A DNA stretch of 64,000 nt from SOJA01 sp964598485 (GCA_964598485.1 CAZRCD010000007.1:1-64000); one strand, 5' to 3'; positions 41,095 to 50,468 are shown, counted from the first letter of the stretch. Numbers and translations are program-made. Notes: generated by a model not told the origin, from the letters alone.

Positions 41095-42551
41095 AACTCT
41101 ACAAGAAAGAGGGCAACATAGTCCAAATTCTAAGTTTCCCAAACGAAACTGTGGAAAAAGGCGACTACCTGCTCATTGAAGATGGCGACGTTGGAAAAGG
41201 ATTAATCGTACAAGTAATCGACGTTCAATTCGCAAACATTCCAGGCATCCTTGAAGAATTGCTCCGCAGCCTCCCAGACGGCGGAGAACTCATACAAGGC
41301 GAGGATTTCGATCCTCTAGAAATTGCTCCACACATCACATACATTCAAGACGCAAGACTTCTCAGATGCAAAATCCGTGCAACAATAAACAACGAAAGCT
41401 TAAGCCCAAACAGTTCATGGCTTCCCTCCCGCTCCCAATCATCAATCAAAAAATTGCCAATTCCAACTCTGCTAAAAATGGCAAAGACCACTGGAAAACT
41501 TCCAATAGTTTTAGGCGGCACGAAAGATTCTATGCTCTTGACAATAGACGCTTCATCTCTGGACGGAAGACTAAACATAGTGACTGGGAAGAAAGAAACT
41601 GGCAAATCTCATCTGTCCAAACTTTTAATGCTCAACCTAATAAGATACGGAGCCACCGTGGTCGTCTTTGATTTAAACGGAGAATACACGAGCTTAGGAA
41701 TGACATCCGACGAAAAAAGAAACGCCTACCACAACAAAATTCACGTTCTAACACCTTCTCAAAACTTCAAAGTTCTCCTAAAACAGCTAAACTTGCACGT
41801 TTTGCTAAGCATCCTCATCCACGCGCTACATCTACCCGGAACATCCGCTCGCGAGTTCAGAACAATATGGCGAAGCCTAAAAGAAAGAGACAACCTTACC
41901 CTACACGAATTAGGTGAAGCCATACGCAACAGCCGTTGCAACCACTACGTCCGCGACGCCCTCTTCTCCCGCTACTATGCCTTACTGAATTCTCGGTTTT
42001 TCACAGACAACGTGGCCGAAGCCATGCTTCTAAACGAAAGCCTACTCAAGGCTAAAAATGAAGGAGGCGCCATCGTAATAAACTTGCGGAACACCTCCTC
42101 CATTGACCGACAGATAGTTGTTGAATACGTGCTTGGAAAACTTGTTGAATTGTTAACAAGCTGGAAACTTAAGGCTGTTTTTCTGTTCGCCGAGGAAGCT
42201 CACCTTTACTTACGTGAGACCTATTGGGACGACATTGTAACACGCATGCGGCATCTCGGAATATTCACAACTTTCATAACAAACCAGCCGAACACAATTC
42301 GCGAAAACATATACCGCCAAGCAGACAACATTTTCCTCTTCAACTTCACAAACGAACATGATTTGGAAGCTGTTTCACGAGCAGCCAGAGTGGACGCAGA
42401 AACAGTCAAATCCATCGCTACGGATTTGCCTCCGCGTCACTGTTTAGTGCTTGGAAAAGTTGTTAAAGACTTCCCAATGGTTGTTAAGGTTAAAGCCTTA
42501 GACATCAAGACAATGGGAGAAACAAGACTATTCTTTAAGGACATGAATTAA
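41091..42551 (+). CDS. herA: HerA-family bipolar DNA translocase
   Basis: 486-aa FtsK/HerA-like hexameric ATPase that feeds DNA ends to NurA. An N-terminal HAS-barrel (residues 1-100, GDYLLIEDGDVGKGLIVQVI) is followed by Walker A GKKETGKSHLSKLL (from Gly166), Walker B AVFLFAEEAHLYL (~360-375), and the arginine-finger-like segment RMRHLGIFTTFITNQPNTIR. Walker A has ET where most have GS. No Mre11-Rad50 genes are adjacent, unlike the common four-gene archaeal cluster. Confidence 0.9.
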   Translation: MKLYKKEGNIVQILSFPNETVEKGDYLLIEDGDVGKGLIVQVIDVQFANIPGILEELLRSLPDGGELIQGEDFDPLEIAPHITYIQDARLLRCKIRATINNESLSPNSSWLPSRSQSSIKKLPIPTLLKMAKTTGKLPIVLGGTKDSMLLTIDASSLDGRLNIVTGKKETGKSHLSKLLMLNLIRYGATVVVFDLNGEYTSLGMTSDEKRNAYHNKIHVLTPSQNFKVLLKQLNLHVLLSILIHALHLPGTSAREFRTIWRSLKERDNLTLHELGEAIRNSRCNHYVRDALFSRYYALLNSRFFTDNVAEAMLLNESLLKAKNEGGAIVINLRNTSSIDRQIVVEYVLGKLVELLTSWKLKAVFLFAEEAHLYLRETYWDDIVTRMRHLGIFTTFITNQPNTIRENIYRQADNIFLFNFTNEHDLEAVSRAARVDAETVKSIATDLPPRHCLVLGKVVKDFPMVVKVKALDIKTMGETRLFFKDMN

Positions 42552-42984
42552 GCTTTTCCAGTTCTTGCCTATTTCTTTGAAAAAATTCTCTGAAACTTCT
42601 TGTTAAATCGTAGTTTTCCACTTCGCTGAATTCGACCCATCTCAATTCTGCAGCGTCATCCGCAGCTTTAAGCGTTCCACCTTTAAGTTTCACAAAATAA
42701 TCAACGATTACAAAATGATATTTTATTTTGTCATTTTCATCCGTAGTCACACTGTTTACAACATCAACAAGTTCGGGCTGTTCAACTTCAAGGTTTGTTT
42801 CTTCCTTAACTTCCCTCATCACCGTTTGCTCTGCACTTTCACCCAATTCCACTAAACCCCCCGGAACAGTCCATTTGTCCCTTCCAGGCTCACCCTTTCT
42901 TTTTTCAAGTAAGATCTTACCGTTGCAAATGATAATCGCGCCTATTCCTACAAGTGGTTGTTCTGGATATAATCGATTCAACAT
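42535..42984 (-). CDS. Nudix hydrolase
   Basis: 149-aa Nudix protein; the box GGLVELGESAEQTVMREVKE, then ETNLEV, fits Gx5Ex7REUxEExGU and binds Mg2+. Related archaeal enzymes hydrolyse ADP-ribose or oxidised nucleotides; the region GIGAIIICNGKILLEKRKGE is typical of the ADP-ribose/CTP pyrophosphatase-like group, but specificity cannot be read. It ends tail-to-tail with herA, overlapping 17 bases. Confidence 0.92.
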   Translation of the reverse strand: MLNRLYPEQPLVGIGAIIICNGKILLEKRKGEPGRDKWTVPGGLVELGESAEQTVMREVKEETNLEVEQPELVDVVNSVTTDENDKIKYHFVIVDYFVKLKGGTLKAADDAAELRWVEFSEVENYDLTRSFREFFQRNRQELEKLNSCP

Positions 42985-43113
42985 CGTTACACCTTTTGAT
43001 ATGATACGCGAACGTTTTGTTTAAACTTTGTTTAGGACATCGTGCAACAATTGATGTTCTAAGTGCACAATGGTTCGTCTCTTTTCGGAAAGAAATTACT
43101 GGAATAGAAGTTT

Positions 43114-44379
43114 TTACTCGTATCTTAGGGCGTCTACTGGTTTGAGTCTTGAAGCTCGCCAAGCTGGGTAGAGTGCAAAGATTACGCTGACTATTACGCC
43201 GAAGGCGAAGGCGCCTAGGAACACTGTTGGAGTTAAGACGGGATTTATTGTCAATCCACCTGCAGCTGCAGCTCGATTTCCAGCAGGCATAAAGCCTCCT
43301 CCTCCACTGAAGACTCTTGCGACTACGTGTGCTAGACCCCAACCTGAAGCTATGCCGATTACTGCACCCATCAAGCCGACTATCACTGCTTCGCTTAAGA
43401 AAATGGAAAGCACAGTTCGACTTTTCATGCCCAAAGCCTTCAGTATACCTATCTCTCTTGTACGTTCCATTAAAGAAACAATCATAATATTCATTATACC
43501 TATCCCCGCCACTAGAAGCGAGATGGCAGCAATCCCAGCTAAGAAAAGTTCTACCGTGGAGAAAACTGATGACATGATGTCAAGCACAGCTGTTGAAGAA
43601 GTTACTGAAACTTGGCCGCTAAAAGCCTCGTCTATAGCCTCAGAAACACTCTCAATCGTTGCTTCATCATCGTTTTCTAACTTCACAATTATCGTGTCAC
43701 ATTCATCGGTTCCAAAGAAACTTTGAGCTTGCGAAGTTGGAATGTAAACACTAAAATCTGAAGGCCCGATGCCGAAGCCTCCGATCTCCTTAAGAACAGC
43801 CGCAACACGTCCAGTATAGGTTTCATTTCTTGAAATGAAATATGGGTATATAGGAATGCTGGTTATGTTAGTCCATTTGATTTCAACGTTTTCATTTACA
43901 TCGCAGAATAATGTCCCATTATCCCAAGGGTCACTAACTCGCTTTCCAACTACAACCGTTTCGTTTTCCGCATTCAGAGGTATTTCTTCACCTTCAGCTA
44001 CAAAGGTGCCGCTGTAAATATTTGCATATTTGGTGAAATTCACGCCTACTACGGTGAGCTTGAGCTCTCTTTCGCCAGATCTGATGTAGCAGCCTGGCTT
44101 TTGAATTACCGCCGCTGACATGTCAACATCTTCTATTTCATCAATTATTTGTGTGTGATTCACTAGCAGTTTGAAATCAGATTCAGTTGCGGTCATTGCG
44201 CCAGCACCCATACCGAAGCCTCGCCCAGTAGAAACAATTAACGTGTTGGTTGCGAATCCTGTTTGAAGCTGCTCAGTTATGCTATCTTGAAGGCCTTGGC
44301 TAATTGAAAGCAATGCAACGATAGCTGCGATGCCGATAACTACGCCTAAGGTTGTTAGGCCTGCACGAAGTTTCCTCAA
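43114..44379 (-). CDS. ABC transporter permease, MacB/FtsX type
   Basis: 421 aa from TTG 44379. A first transmembrane helix (LTTLGVVIGIAAIVALLSIS), a large extracytoplasmic domain, then three helices at the C-terminus with LLVAGIGIMNIMIVSLMERT and REIGILKALGMK, the hallmark of MacB-type mechanotransmission permeases. Family-like sequence (VSDVFSYAFGAIRL) continues upstream of the TTG to 44430, where an ATT overlaps the stop of the ATPase gene, so the true start may be ATT there. It works with the 44426-45121 ATPase in export or lipoprotein release. Confidence 0.9.
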   Translation of the reverse strand: MRKLRAGLTTLGVVIGIAAIVALLSISQGLQDSITEQLQTGFATNTLIVSTGRGFGMGAGAMTATESDFKLLVNHTQIIDEIEDVDMSAAVIQKPGCYIRSGERELKLTVVGVNFTKYANIYSGTFVAEGEEIPLNAENETVVVGKRVSDPWDNGTLFCDVNENVEIKWTNITSIPIYPYFISRNETYTGRVAAVLKEIGGFGIGPSDFSVYIPTSQAQSFFGTDECDTIIVKLENDDEATIESVSEAIDEAFSGQVSVTSSTAVLDIMSSVFSTVELFLAGIAAISLLVAGIGIMNIMIVSLMERTREIGILKALGMKSRTVLSIFLSEAVIVGLMGAVIGIASGWGLAHVVARVFSGGGGFMPAGNRAAAAGGLTINPVLTPTVFLGAFAFGVIVSVIFALYPAWRASRLKPVDALRYE

Positions 44380-44425
44380 TCGTATTGCACCGAAGGCATA
44401 GGAGAAAACGTCACTTACTTTTATG

Positions 44426-45121
44426 TCAATTCACCTCTTCCTTGATTATTAAGCCATCAAGCATTTGCACTGTTCTCTTCGTTTGTGATGTTATTTGTTG
44501 GTCATGTGTCACAATTATTATGGTCACGCCTTTCTCCTCATTCAGCCTTTTGACTAGTTCTATCACTTCGTTTGCAGTTTTTGAGTCTATGTTTCCTGTA
44601 GGTTCATCCATCAGGAGAAATTTCGGATTGTTTGCTAAGGCTCTAGCAATTGCCACACGTTGACGTTCACCGCCACTGAGTTCAGCAGGTTTATGATTCG
44701 CTCTTTCTTTTAACCCCACAGTTTCCAAAAGTTCTTCAGCGCGTTTTCTTCTCTCAGACTTGCCTAAGCCGAGTATAGCCATCGTCAATTCAACATTTCC
44801 TTTTGCAGTGAGCCGTGGAATAAGGTTGAAGAATTGGAATACGAAGCCTATTTCCCGCCTTAAGTCAGCCAGTTCATTGTCATTTAATGTGGAGACGTCA
44901 ACACCTTCTATGAAGACTTTTCCTTCTGTTGGCTTGTCTAATGCGCCGATCATATTCAGAAGCGTAGATTTGCCGCTTCCAGAAGGGCCTAAGATTGCGA
45001 GGAAATCGCCCTTTTCAACTTTCAAATTTACTCCTTGCAGAGCATTTACCGGAACTTTACCAAGCATGTAGGTCTTTCTAAGGTTTATTGTTTCAACAAC
45101 AGATATCGTCGCATTCATCAT
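44426..45121 (-). CDS. ABC transporter ATP-binding protein, LolD/MacB type
   Basis: 231 aa. Walker A GPSGSGKSTLL, Q-loop FVFQFFNLIPRLTA, signature LSGGERQRVAIARAL, Walker B FLLMDEPTGNID, H-loop IIIVTHDQQ. The closeness of LIPRLTAKGNVELTM and GNIDSKTANEVIEL to LolD/MacB ATPases fits its permease partner directly downstream. First gene of the two-gene operon. The energised export substrate is unknown. Confidence 0.95.
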   Translation of the reverse strand: MMNATISVVETINLRKTYMLGKVPVNALQGVNLKVEKGDFLAILGPSGSGKSTLLNMIGALDKPTEGKVFIEGVDVSTLNDNELADLRREIGFVFQFFNLIPRLTAKGNVELTMAILGLGKSERRKRAEELLETVGLKERANHKPAELSGGERQRVAIARALANNPKFLLMDEPTGNIDSKTANEVIELVKRLNEEKGVTIIIVTHDQQITSQTKRTVQMLDGLIIKEEVN

Positions 45122-45255
45122 CCTCTTTCAATTTTTTTTGCATAATTCCTCAATTTTTCTATTCAAGCTCTATAATTGACGGTTTTTTCCAGCCATGTTT
45201 CCACTTGCGTTCTCTAAAATGCTTGCCTATCCACCCCTTCAAACCGACTGATATC

Positions 45256-45381
45256 TTATGAACCCTTTTTAGATGTTCTCTTCTTTTTTGGTATGGTTAA
45301 ACCGCAGTGTTTACATTCTATTAATGGTGGTTTTCCATTCATATCTAGCAACCTCACATCAACTTTACTGAGTTGGTACAT
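45256..45381 (-). CDS. 41-aa CxxC protein
   Basis: ATG 45381; product YQLSKVDVRLLDMNGKPPLI, then ECKHCGLTIPKKKRTSKKGS. One CxxC and a very basic tail. No clear ribosome-binding site. It may be a small zinc protein or a remnant. Confidence 0.35.
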   Translation of the reverse strand: MYQLSKVDVRLLDMNGKPPLIECKHCGLTIPKKKRTSKKGS

Positions 45382-45400
45382 GCATACATGAGTTTCAGTC

Positions 45401-46579
45401 CTACCTGGTCATGGCTCTCCTGAACACCGGCACCGCGATTGCCGTCATGACAACCCCAAATCCTATCAGCACCGCGAGTTCAGTGGTTATCATGGACACC
45501 CCTGCTCCGAGTACCATAACCTTCCTCAGAGCTGTGGCTGCGTAGGTCAGTGGAAGAAATTTTGCGATGTCCTGCATGTACCAAGGCATCTGCTGTATCG
45601 GAAAGAACACGCCGCTGAGGAACATCATAGGGAACATTAAAGTCATCATTATCATCATAGCCGTCTCCTGATCCTTCGCAAAGGACGTTATCACAACGCC
45701 GAGGCCAACGAAGCTGAACACCCCCAACAAAAGCAATACAAAGACTAACAGAATGCTCCCGTGAATGGTGACGCCGAACAAAGCCACAGCCAATGCCAGT
45801 ATGAGAATCCCTTGGAGTAAACCCCTAGCAGTCTGGGCGAGCGTTTTTCCAAGTATTATAGCAAGCCTGCTGATGGGAGCCGCCATCATTCCGTCCAACG
45901 TGCCAACCTCCCTCTCATGGGAGATAGCTGCAGGGAGCCCTGTCATAACGCTCATCATCACCGTCATGGCCATAATCCCAGGGGCTATGAAGTCGAAATA
46001 ACTGAAGTGTCCTGGAACGGCTCCTTCTGTCTGAACACTGTAAGGCTTCACGACCGCAAGTGAGTTGCCTTCGTTAACGCCCAGCCCCTGAACGTTCTGT
46101 TCAGCCACCAATGTGCCTATCTGTTCAAACACTTCATTCAAGGCAGTCTGCAGAAGCATCGACATCTGAGGATTAGACTGGTCGGTTACGATTGTAATGA
46201 TTCCCTGCTTTCCACCCATGAGGCTTGAGGTGAAGTTGCTGGCGATTACTATGCCTCCTTCAACATCTCCCCTCTGGATCATGTTCCTTACCTCATCGAG
46301 GCTTGAAGCATTAGTAATGGTCATCATACCTGTGCTGTTGTTCATCTTCTCCAAGGCCATGATGAGCACTGCACTGTAGTTGCCGTACTCATCCTCGTTC
46401 ACTAAGGCGACGGATACGTCGCTTATGGACGTGTCAGAGGGATATATGAAGCCAACCATGCTCATCATGAATATCGGCATTAACACGAGCATAATCAGCC
46501 CCAATTTGTTCCTAAACAACTCCATTAGATCCTTCCAAGCAACCATCAGGCTGTGAGAGATCATACTCTTAACGCTCAC
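45401..46579 (-). CDS. ABC-2 type transporter permease
   Basis: 392 aa. An N-terminal helix (LGLIMLVLMPIFMMSMVGFI), an extracytoplasmic domain of about 150 residues, then five helices with the ABC-2 signature region (ISHEREVGTLDGMMAAPISR) and MMFLSGVFFPIQQMPWYMQD. The layout matches drug/lipid exporters of the YhgE/YadH-like ABC2_membrane_3 group. It lies 6 bp after its ATPase in the padR-ATPase-permease operon. Confidence 0.93.
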   Translation of the reverse strand: MSVKSMISHSLMVAWKDLMELFRNKLGLIMLVLMPIFMMSMVGFIYPSDTSISDVSVALVNEDEYGNYSAVLIMALEKMNNSTGMMTITNASSLDEVRNMIQRGDVEGGIVIASNFTSSLMGGKQGIITIVTDQSNPQMSMLLQTALNEVFEQIGTLVAEQNVQGLGVNEGNSLAVVKPYSVQTEGAVPGHFSYFDFIAPGIMAMTVMMSVMTGLPAAISHEREVGTLDGMMAAPISRLAIILGKTLAQTARGLLQGILILALAVALFGVTIHGSILLVFVLLLLGVFSFVGLGVVITSFAKDQETAMMIMMTLMFPMMFLSGVFFPIQQMPWYMQDIAKFLPLTYAATALRKVMVLGAGVSMITTELAVLIGFGVVMTAIAVPVFRRAMTR

Positions 46580-46585
46580 TCGGCC

Positions 46586-47602
46586 TCACCTCACCCTCTG
46601 TCGTGGCATAAAATGCCTGTGCCTTCTCAATGGTATCTTTTGGTCTGCCTTGTCTCTAACTTCGCGACCAGTGATTTGTAGGAACACGTCTTCAAGCGTG
46701 GGTTGAAGGTTTTCTACTGAGTTTATCTTGCCCTTCTGTGCTCTTATGGCATCGATTATAGTGTCAAATGCTTCGTTACCATTGGCATGAACCTTGATAT
46801 GGGTGGAGTTGTCCTGAGAGACGGAATTTACGCATTTTAGAGATTGTATCGACGCGATCATGTTGGTGGTGAGATTTGCAATCTCTAGTCCCAAGATAGT
46901 TGTGTCAGCTCCGGAAACAAGCTTTTTCAGATTTGTTGATGTGTTAAGGGCGACGATTTTCCCGTGGTCTATGATGCCTATGCGGTCGCAGATCATGTCG
47001 GCTTCAACCATCATGTGTGTTGTGAGGATGATCGTCGTCTTATTTTCTCTATTGATTTTCCTTACGAACTCTCTAACCTCGACTGAGGATTGAGGATCTA
47101 GACCTAGTGTGGGTTCATCTAGGAACAGTACTTTTGGCATGTTAAGCAATCCCCTTATTACATTCATCCTCTGCCTCATACCCGATGAGAAGGTGCCCAC
47201 CTGAGAATTCTTCCAATCACTTAGTTGAACCAGCTCTAGCAGTTCGTCGATCCTTTTGTTGAGAATTTCTTTTGGGATGTTATAGAGTTTTCCAAAAAAC
47301 CAGAGGTTTTCCTTGGCTGTTAACCGGTCGTACATTATCATTTTTTCGGAAACCAGGCCGATGAGTTTCCTCACCTCATTGTCATCCTTTATTACGTCGT
47401 AGTTGTCGACTGTGGCTGTGCCATCCGTGGGCCTAGTTAATGTGGAGAGCATCCTTATTGTCGTGGTTTTACCCGCCCCGTTAGGACCTAAGAATCCAAA
47501 AATTTCGCCTTCCTTGACGTTAAAGTTTATATGGTCAACTGCCACTAGGCTTTTGTTAAAAACTTTAGTTAAACCATCAGCCCTTACCATGTCGCCACTC
47601 AT
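46586..47602 (-). CDS. ABC-2 type transporter ATP-binding protein
   Basis: 338 aa. Walker A GPNGAGKTTTIRMLSTL, signature FSSGMRQRMNVIRGL, Walker B VLFLDEPTLGLDPQS, H-loop ILTTHMMVEAD. A C-terminal extension of ~100 residues (VEDVFLQITGREVRDKADQK) is typical of DrrA/CcmA-type exporters. ATG overlaps the padR stop by four bases, so it is coupled to the regulator. The exported compound is unknown; drug or lipid efflux is usual. Confidence 0.94.
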   Translation of the reverse strand: MSGDMVRADGLTKVFNKSLVAVDHINFNVKEGEIFGFLGPNGAGKTTTIRMLSTLTRPTDGTATVDNYDVIKDDNEVRKLIGLVSEKMIMYDRLTAKENLWFFGKLYNIPKEILNKRIDELLELVQLSDWKNSQVGTFSSGMRQRMNVIRGLLNMPKVLFLDEPTLGLDPQSSVEVREFVRKINRENKTTIILTTHMMVEADMICDRIGIIDHGKIVALNTSTNLKKLVSGADTTILGLEIANLTTNMIASIQSLKCVNSVSQDNSTHIKVHANGNEAFDTIIDAIRAQKGKINSVENLQPTLEDVFLQITGREVRDKADQKIPLRRHRHFMPRQRVR

Positions 47603-48162
47603 TTATTTTCCCCTCTGAGCTTCTTGCTTATTTCCTCGATTTTTTCGGAAGTGCTGTTCAAAAATTCCTCAATCTCTTTTAAAGCTTGCTCTGTAAAATT
47701 TTCCTGTAAAGTCATTCTAAGATTAAAAAGTGCTCCAGCAAATCGTTTGACAGGTTCTCGGAGTTCACGTAATTTCTCGCGGTGAGAGTTAAACCAGAAT
47801 CCACCGAAAAACGGGGGTGCCAAAAACCCTAGTTTTTTCTGCAGTTGTTCTTTAAGTTGCACCTGTTTCTCAAAGAATTTTTCACCTTGCTCTGTAAGCG
47901 TGTAACGTTTTATTCCACTTTCTTCCGTTGGTTTCTCTTTTGTATAGCCGTTGTCTTGAAGCCATGCCAGAAGCGGATAGATTGAGCCTGGACTTGGTTT
48001 CCATCGTCCATCTGTTTCCTTTTCAATTTCTTCCATTATTTCTGATCCCGACATCGGCTTCTCCTTTAGGAGTTTAAGCACACAGTATCTGAGGAAGCCC
48101 TTCGGAACACTTGCTGTGTGTCTCATCCAATGCCTGAATGATTGTGGTGAACGGTTAAACAT
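47599..48162 (-). CDS. PadR-family transcriptional regulator
   Basis: 187-aa winged-helix repressor. GFLRYCVLKLLKEKPMSGSE, then IMEEIEKETDGRWKPSPGSI and YPLLAWLQDNGYT, is the PadR DNA-binding domain; a C-terminal coiled coil (LKEIEEFLNSTSEKIEEISK) gives dimerisation. It heads the operon with the ABC-2 exporter and is preceded by a perfect 16-bp palindrome, so it probably represses its own operon and releases on binding an exporter substrate. Confidence 0.94.
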   Translation of the reverse strand: MFNRSPQSFRHWMRHTASVPKGFLRYCVLKLLKEKPMSGSEIMEEIEKETDGRWKPSPGSIYPLLAWLQDNGYTKEKPTEESGIKRYTLTEQGEKFFEKQVQLKEQLQKKLGFLAPPFFGGFWFNSHREKLRELREPVKRFAGALFNLRMTLQENFTEQALKEIEEFLNSTSEKIEEISKKLRGENK

Positions 48163-48177
48163 GCTATCACCAGTGAT

Positions 48178-48209
48178 GTCGCGTTTGATATCAAACGTGA
48201 CATATAAGT
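48178..48209 (-). promoter_or_regulatory. PadR operator palindrome and TATA box
   Basis: CGTTTGATATCAAACG (48182-48197) is a perfect palindrome, extended by GTC (48178-48180) and GAC (48199-48201). On the minus strand TTATATG (about 48202-48208) lies immediately upstream, so a bound repressor would cover the transcription start. It lies 16 bp upstream of the padR ATG. Confidence 0.75.
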
Positions 48210-48238
48210 CTTACGCAAAAAACACACATCTAAATCCA

Positions 48239-48913
48239 TTACGCAATTAGTGTTCCAACTTTTTCTCCCTTAACAACGGCCAAAACATTCTCAGGTTTAA
48301 ACCCGTTAACAACAATAACCTTAACTCGTTCTTTTTTGAGAATCTTAACTGCTTCTGGGTCAAGAATCTGGTGTATTCCAGCCTTATGCTTGTCTTCAAT
48401 GAACACTTGAGACAAATCCTCAAAACTTAACTGTTCAAGTTTAACGGCGTCAGCATGCTTTCTAGGGTCTTTATTGTAGACGCCTTCTTGGTCTGTGGCT
48501 TTGATGAACAATTCAGCATTTACTTGTTCAACAATTAACGCTGCGACCGTGTCTGTGGTCATGCCCGGTCTTAAGCCGCCCATAACCGCAATTTTCCCCT
48601 CACGTAAACATTTCACAGCATCTTCAATCGTTAACGAGACAGCTTCACAGCCTAATTCCCTAAGCTTCTGAAGGAAAAACCGAGCGAAAATCCTTGAAAC
48701 AGAAATTGCAGCTTCATCCTGAACTCTTTCGCCAAGTCCCAAATCCTTCGCGAGATTGATAAAATCTCTTGCCATGGAGCCACCGCCAACGACAACAGCC
48801 ATTTCATGTCCTTGTTTCTTCAAATCCTTCAATAAATCCGTGTACTTGCTGATTAGGGCTGGATTAACTGGTGAAGCTATAACTGAGCCGCCTATTCGCA
48901 GTACGAGTCGCAT
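48239..48913 (-). CDS. pyrH: UMP kinase, archaeal type
   Basis: 225 aa (ATG 48913; an upstream ATG at 48931 adds six residues). It phosphorylates UMP to UDP. Motifs: LRIGGSVIA (amino-acid kinase N-terminal Gly/Lys region, here with GG in place of the usual GK), AVVVGGGSMARDFINLAKDL, GGLRPGMTTDTVAALIVEQV, FIKATDQEGVYNKDPRKHAD. The length is that of hexameric archaeal UMP kinases. Monocistronic. Confidence 0.93.
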   Translation of the reverse strand: MRLVLRIGGSVIASPVNPALISKYTDLLKDLKKQGHEMAVVVGGGSMARDFINLAKDLGLGERVQDEAAISVSRIFARFFLQKLRELGCEAVSLTIEDAVKCLREGKIAVMGGLRPGMTTDTVAALIVEQVNAELFIKATDQEGVYNKDPRKHADAVKLEQLSFEDLSQVFIEDKHKAGIHQILDPEAVKILKKERVKVIVVNGFKPENVLAVVKGEKVGTLIA

Positions 48914-48963
48914 GGATTCACACTCTTTCATGCCTACTATACAGCTTCATAGGTTAAAATTCT

Positions 48964-49854
48964 TTAGAAATATTTGTTTAGACCTTGATTGGCTTTCTTG
49001 CTTTTTTGTAAGTTTATTGTTTCTCCAAATCTTATTTGCATTCCATCTTTAGCAGCAATTGTTGGAACACCAGTTTCTTTTTCGATCAGTTTTGCTTCTC
49101 TTGCTGGTCCTTTAAATATCATCTGCATTCCAAAATGGGTCAAAATGGCTTGTTCTGGATGTGCTTCTTCGATGATTTTTATCGCGTCGTTTGTTGTCAT
49201 ATGTCCTTTCCAAGGCTTCCCAGAAGGTCTCATCACGCACAATATAAGAAGCCTTATACCTTCATAGTATTTGCTTAGGCCTTCGAAATATTCTGTGTCG
49301 CTTGTGTAGGCGAAGCTTCCGAATTCTGAGGTTTCAAATCTGAACCCTACAGTGTCAGGGTCCGTGTGTCTTGCTTCGGTTACGAAAACGTTGATGTTGC
49401 CAATCTGGAAATTCTTGTTTGGTGAAGCCTCTATTACACGTTCTGGCATTTGCTGATGATACTTAGAAACAACGGGGTTGAATCCCATTTCATTACCCTG
49501 TAATACGCTTCTCGAAGCGACTAAAACTCCACGTTTCTTTGTTGTGCCTTTGGTCATGGCTTCTATTAGAACTTCAGCGTCTGTGTAATGGTCTGGATGG
49601 CAGTGGGAAACGAAAACAGCGTTAAGTTTCTGAGGGTTTAAGCCTCCGTTAATCGAGTAAACAAGTGCTCCTGGGCCAGGGTCTAAATGAAAATTTAAGT
49701 TTTCACTGATTATGCGAATTCCAGCAGTCCGCCTCTTCTGAGTGATCGTTGCAAACCGTCCACCGCCCGTTCCAAGCAACGTTATCTCAATTTGCTGGTT
49801 CATGGGCAGTTTTATAGTGACCATGTGATTTTTGTTTTGCGCTCTGTTTTCCAC
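48964..49854 (-). CDS. metallo-beta-lactamase-fold hydrolase
   Basis: 296 aa (start uncertain: GTG 49854, or internal ATGs at 49824 and 49803). EITLLGTGGGRFATITQKRR, then VFVSHCHPDHYTDAEVLIEA with the HxHxDH metal motif, TEARHTDPDTVGF, AYTSDTEY and ILTHFGMQM histidines. The family resembles RNase Z-like or PhnP/cyclic-nucleotide MBL hydrolases that lack the exosite; it has no partner genes, so the substrate is open. Divergent from the 49925 membrane-protein gene. Confidence 0.88.
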   Translation of the reverse strand: MENRAQNKNHMVTIKLPMNQQIEITLLGTGGGRFATITQKRRTAGIRIISENLNFHLDPGPGALVYSINGGLNPQKLNAVFVSHCHPDHYTDAEVLIEAMTKGTTKKRGVLVASRSVLQGNEMGFNPVVSKYHQQMPERVIEASPNKNFQIGNINVFVTEARHTDPDTVGFRFETSEFGSFAYTSDTEYFEGLSKYYEGIRLLILCVMRPSGKPWKGHMTTNDAIKIIEEAHPEQAILTHFGMQMIFKGPAREAKLIEKETGVPTIAAKDGMQIRFGETINLQKSKKANQGLNKYF

Positions 49855-49924
49855 GAGCAGATCGTTCTAGTATAGTTTTAATAATTATCGGCATAAAGTT
49901 GTATCCATTAATAAAAGAAATGAT

Positions 49925-50467
49925 GTGGTTAATGTGAAAGTTAAGGGTGAGGAGATTCGACGCAGATTCCCTAGAATCATAATGAATTTGGTGATGGCTG
50001 TTATTTTTTGGATAATAGCTGTTTTCGTTCCTCCAACAGTCAGCGGAGTTGTTATTCCAGGTCTTAACACGAACGCGGGCTTGCTGATCTGGATTGTCAC
50101 AACTGTAGTCATGGCGATTTTTCTGATACGTGCTTTATCTGATGCTTTAGTTTTAGGCGACATCTTGACGGATGTTGTTGTTAGAAGACTTGGCATAAAG
50201 GAAGAAAGGTCTCCTAAGAGAGCTGCGAGAGACTTCATTTATATCATAATCATTATACTTGTTGTTACGGCGCTTTCTCCGATTTTAGCCAATGTCACAG
50301 ACATTGGATACTTGCTCACAACAACTGCCACTTACGTAGCTCTCGCCTTAATCATCATACTGATTTACGACATGGGGCGAATCCTTTATAGGATAATTGA
50401 ACAAAAAGCCGAATTGTTGGCGGATCGCCTCACCCAAATGGCTGAGAAAAACAAAAACAGTGAATAA
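49925..50467 (+). CDS. four-helix membrane protein
   Basis: 180 aa, GTG start. Helices: IIMNLVMAVIFWIIAVFVPP, LLIWIVTTVVMAIFLIRALS, FIYIIIIILVVTALSPILAN and LTTTATYVALALIIILIYDM, then an amphipathic C-terminal helix with charged residues. No catalytic motif. One base separates its stop from the next gene, so it probably forms an accessory subunit or is co-regulated with the transporter that follows. Confidence 0.78.
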   Translation: MVNVKVKGEEIRRRFPRIIMNLVMAVIFWIIAVFVPPTVSGVVIPGLNTNAGLLIWIVTTVVMAIFLIRALSDALVLGDILTDVVVRRLGIKEERSPKRAARDFIYIIIIILVVTALSPILANVTDIGYLLTTTATYVALALIIILIYDMGRILYRIIEQKAELLADRLTQMAEKNKNSE

Positions 50468-50468
50468 G

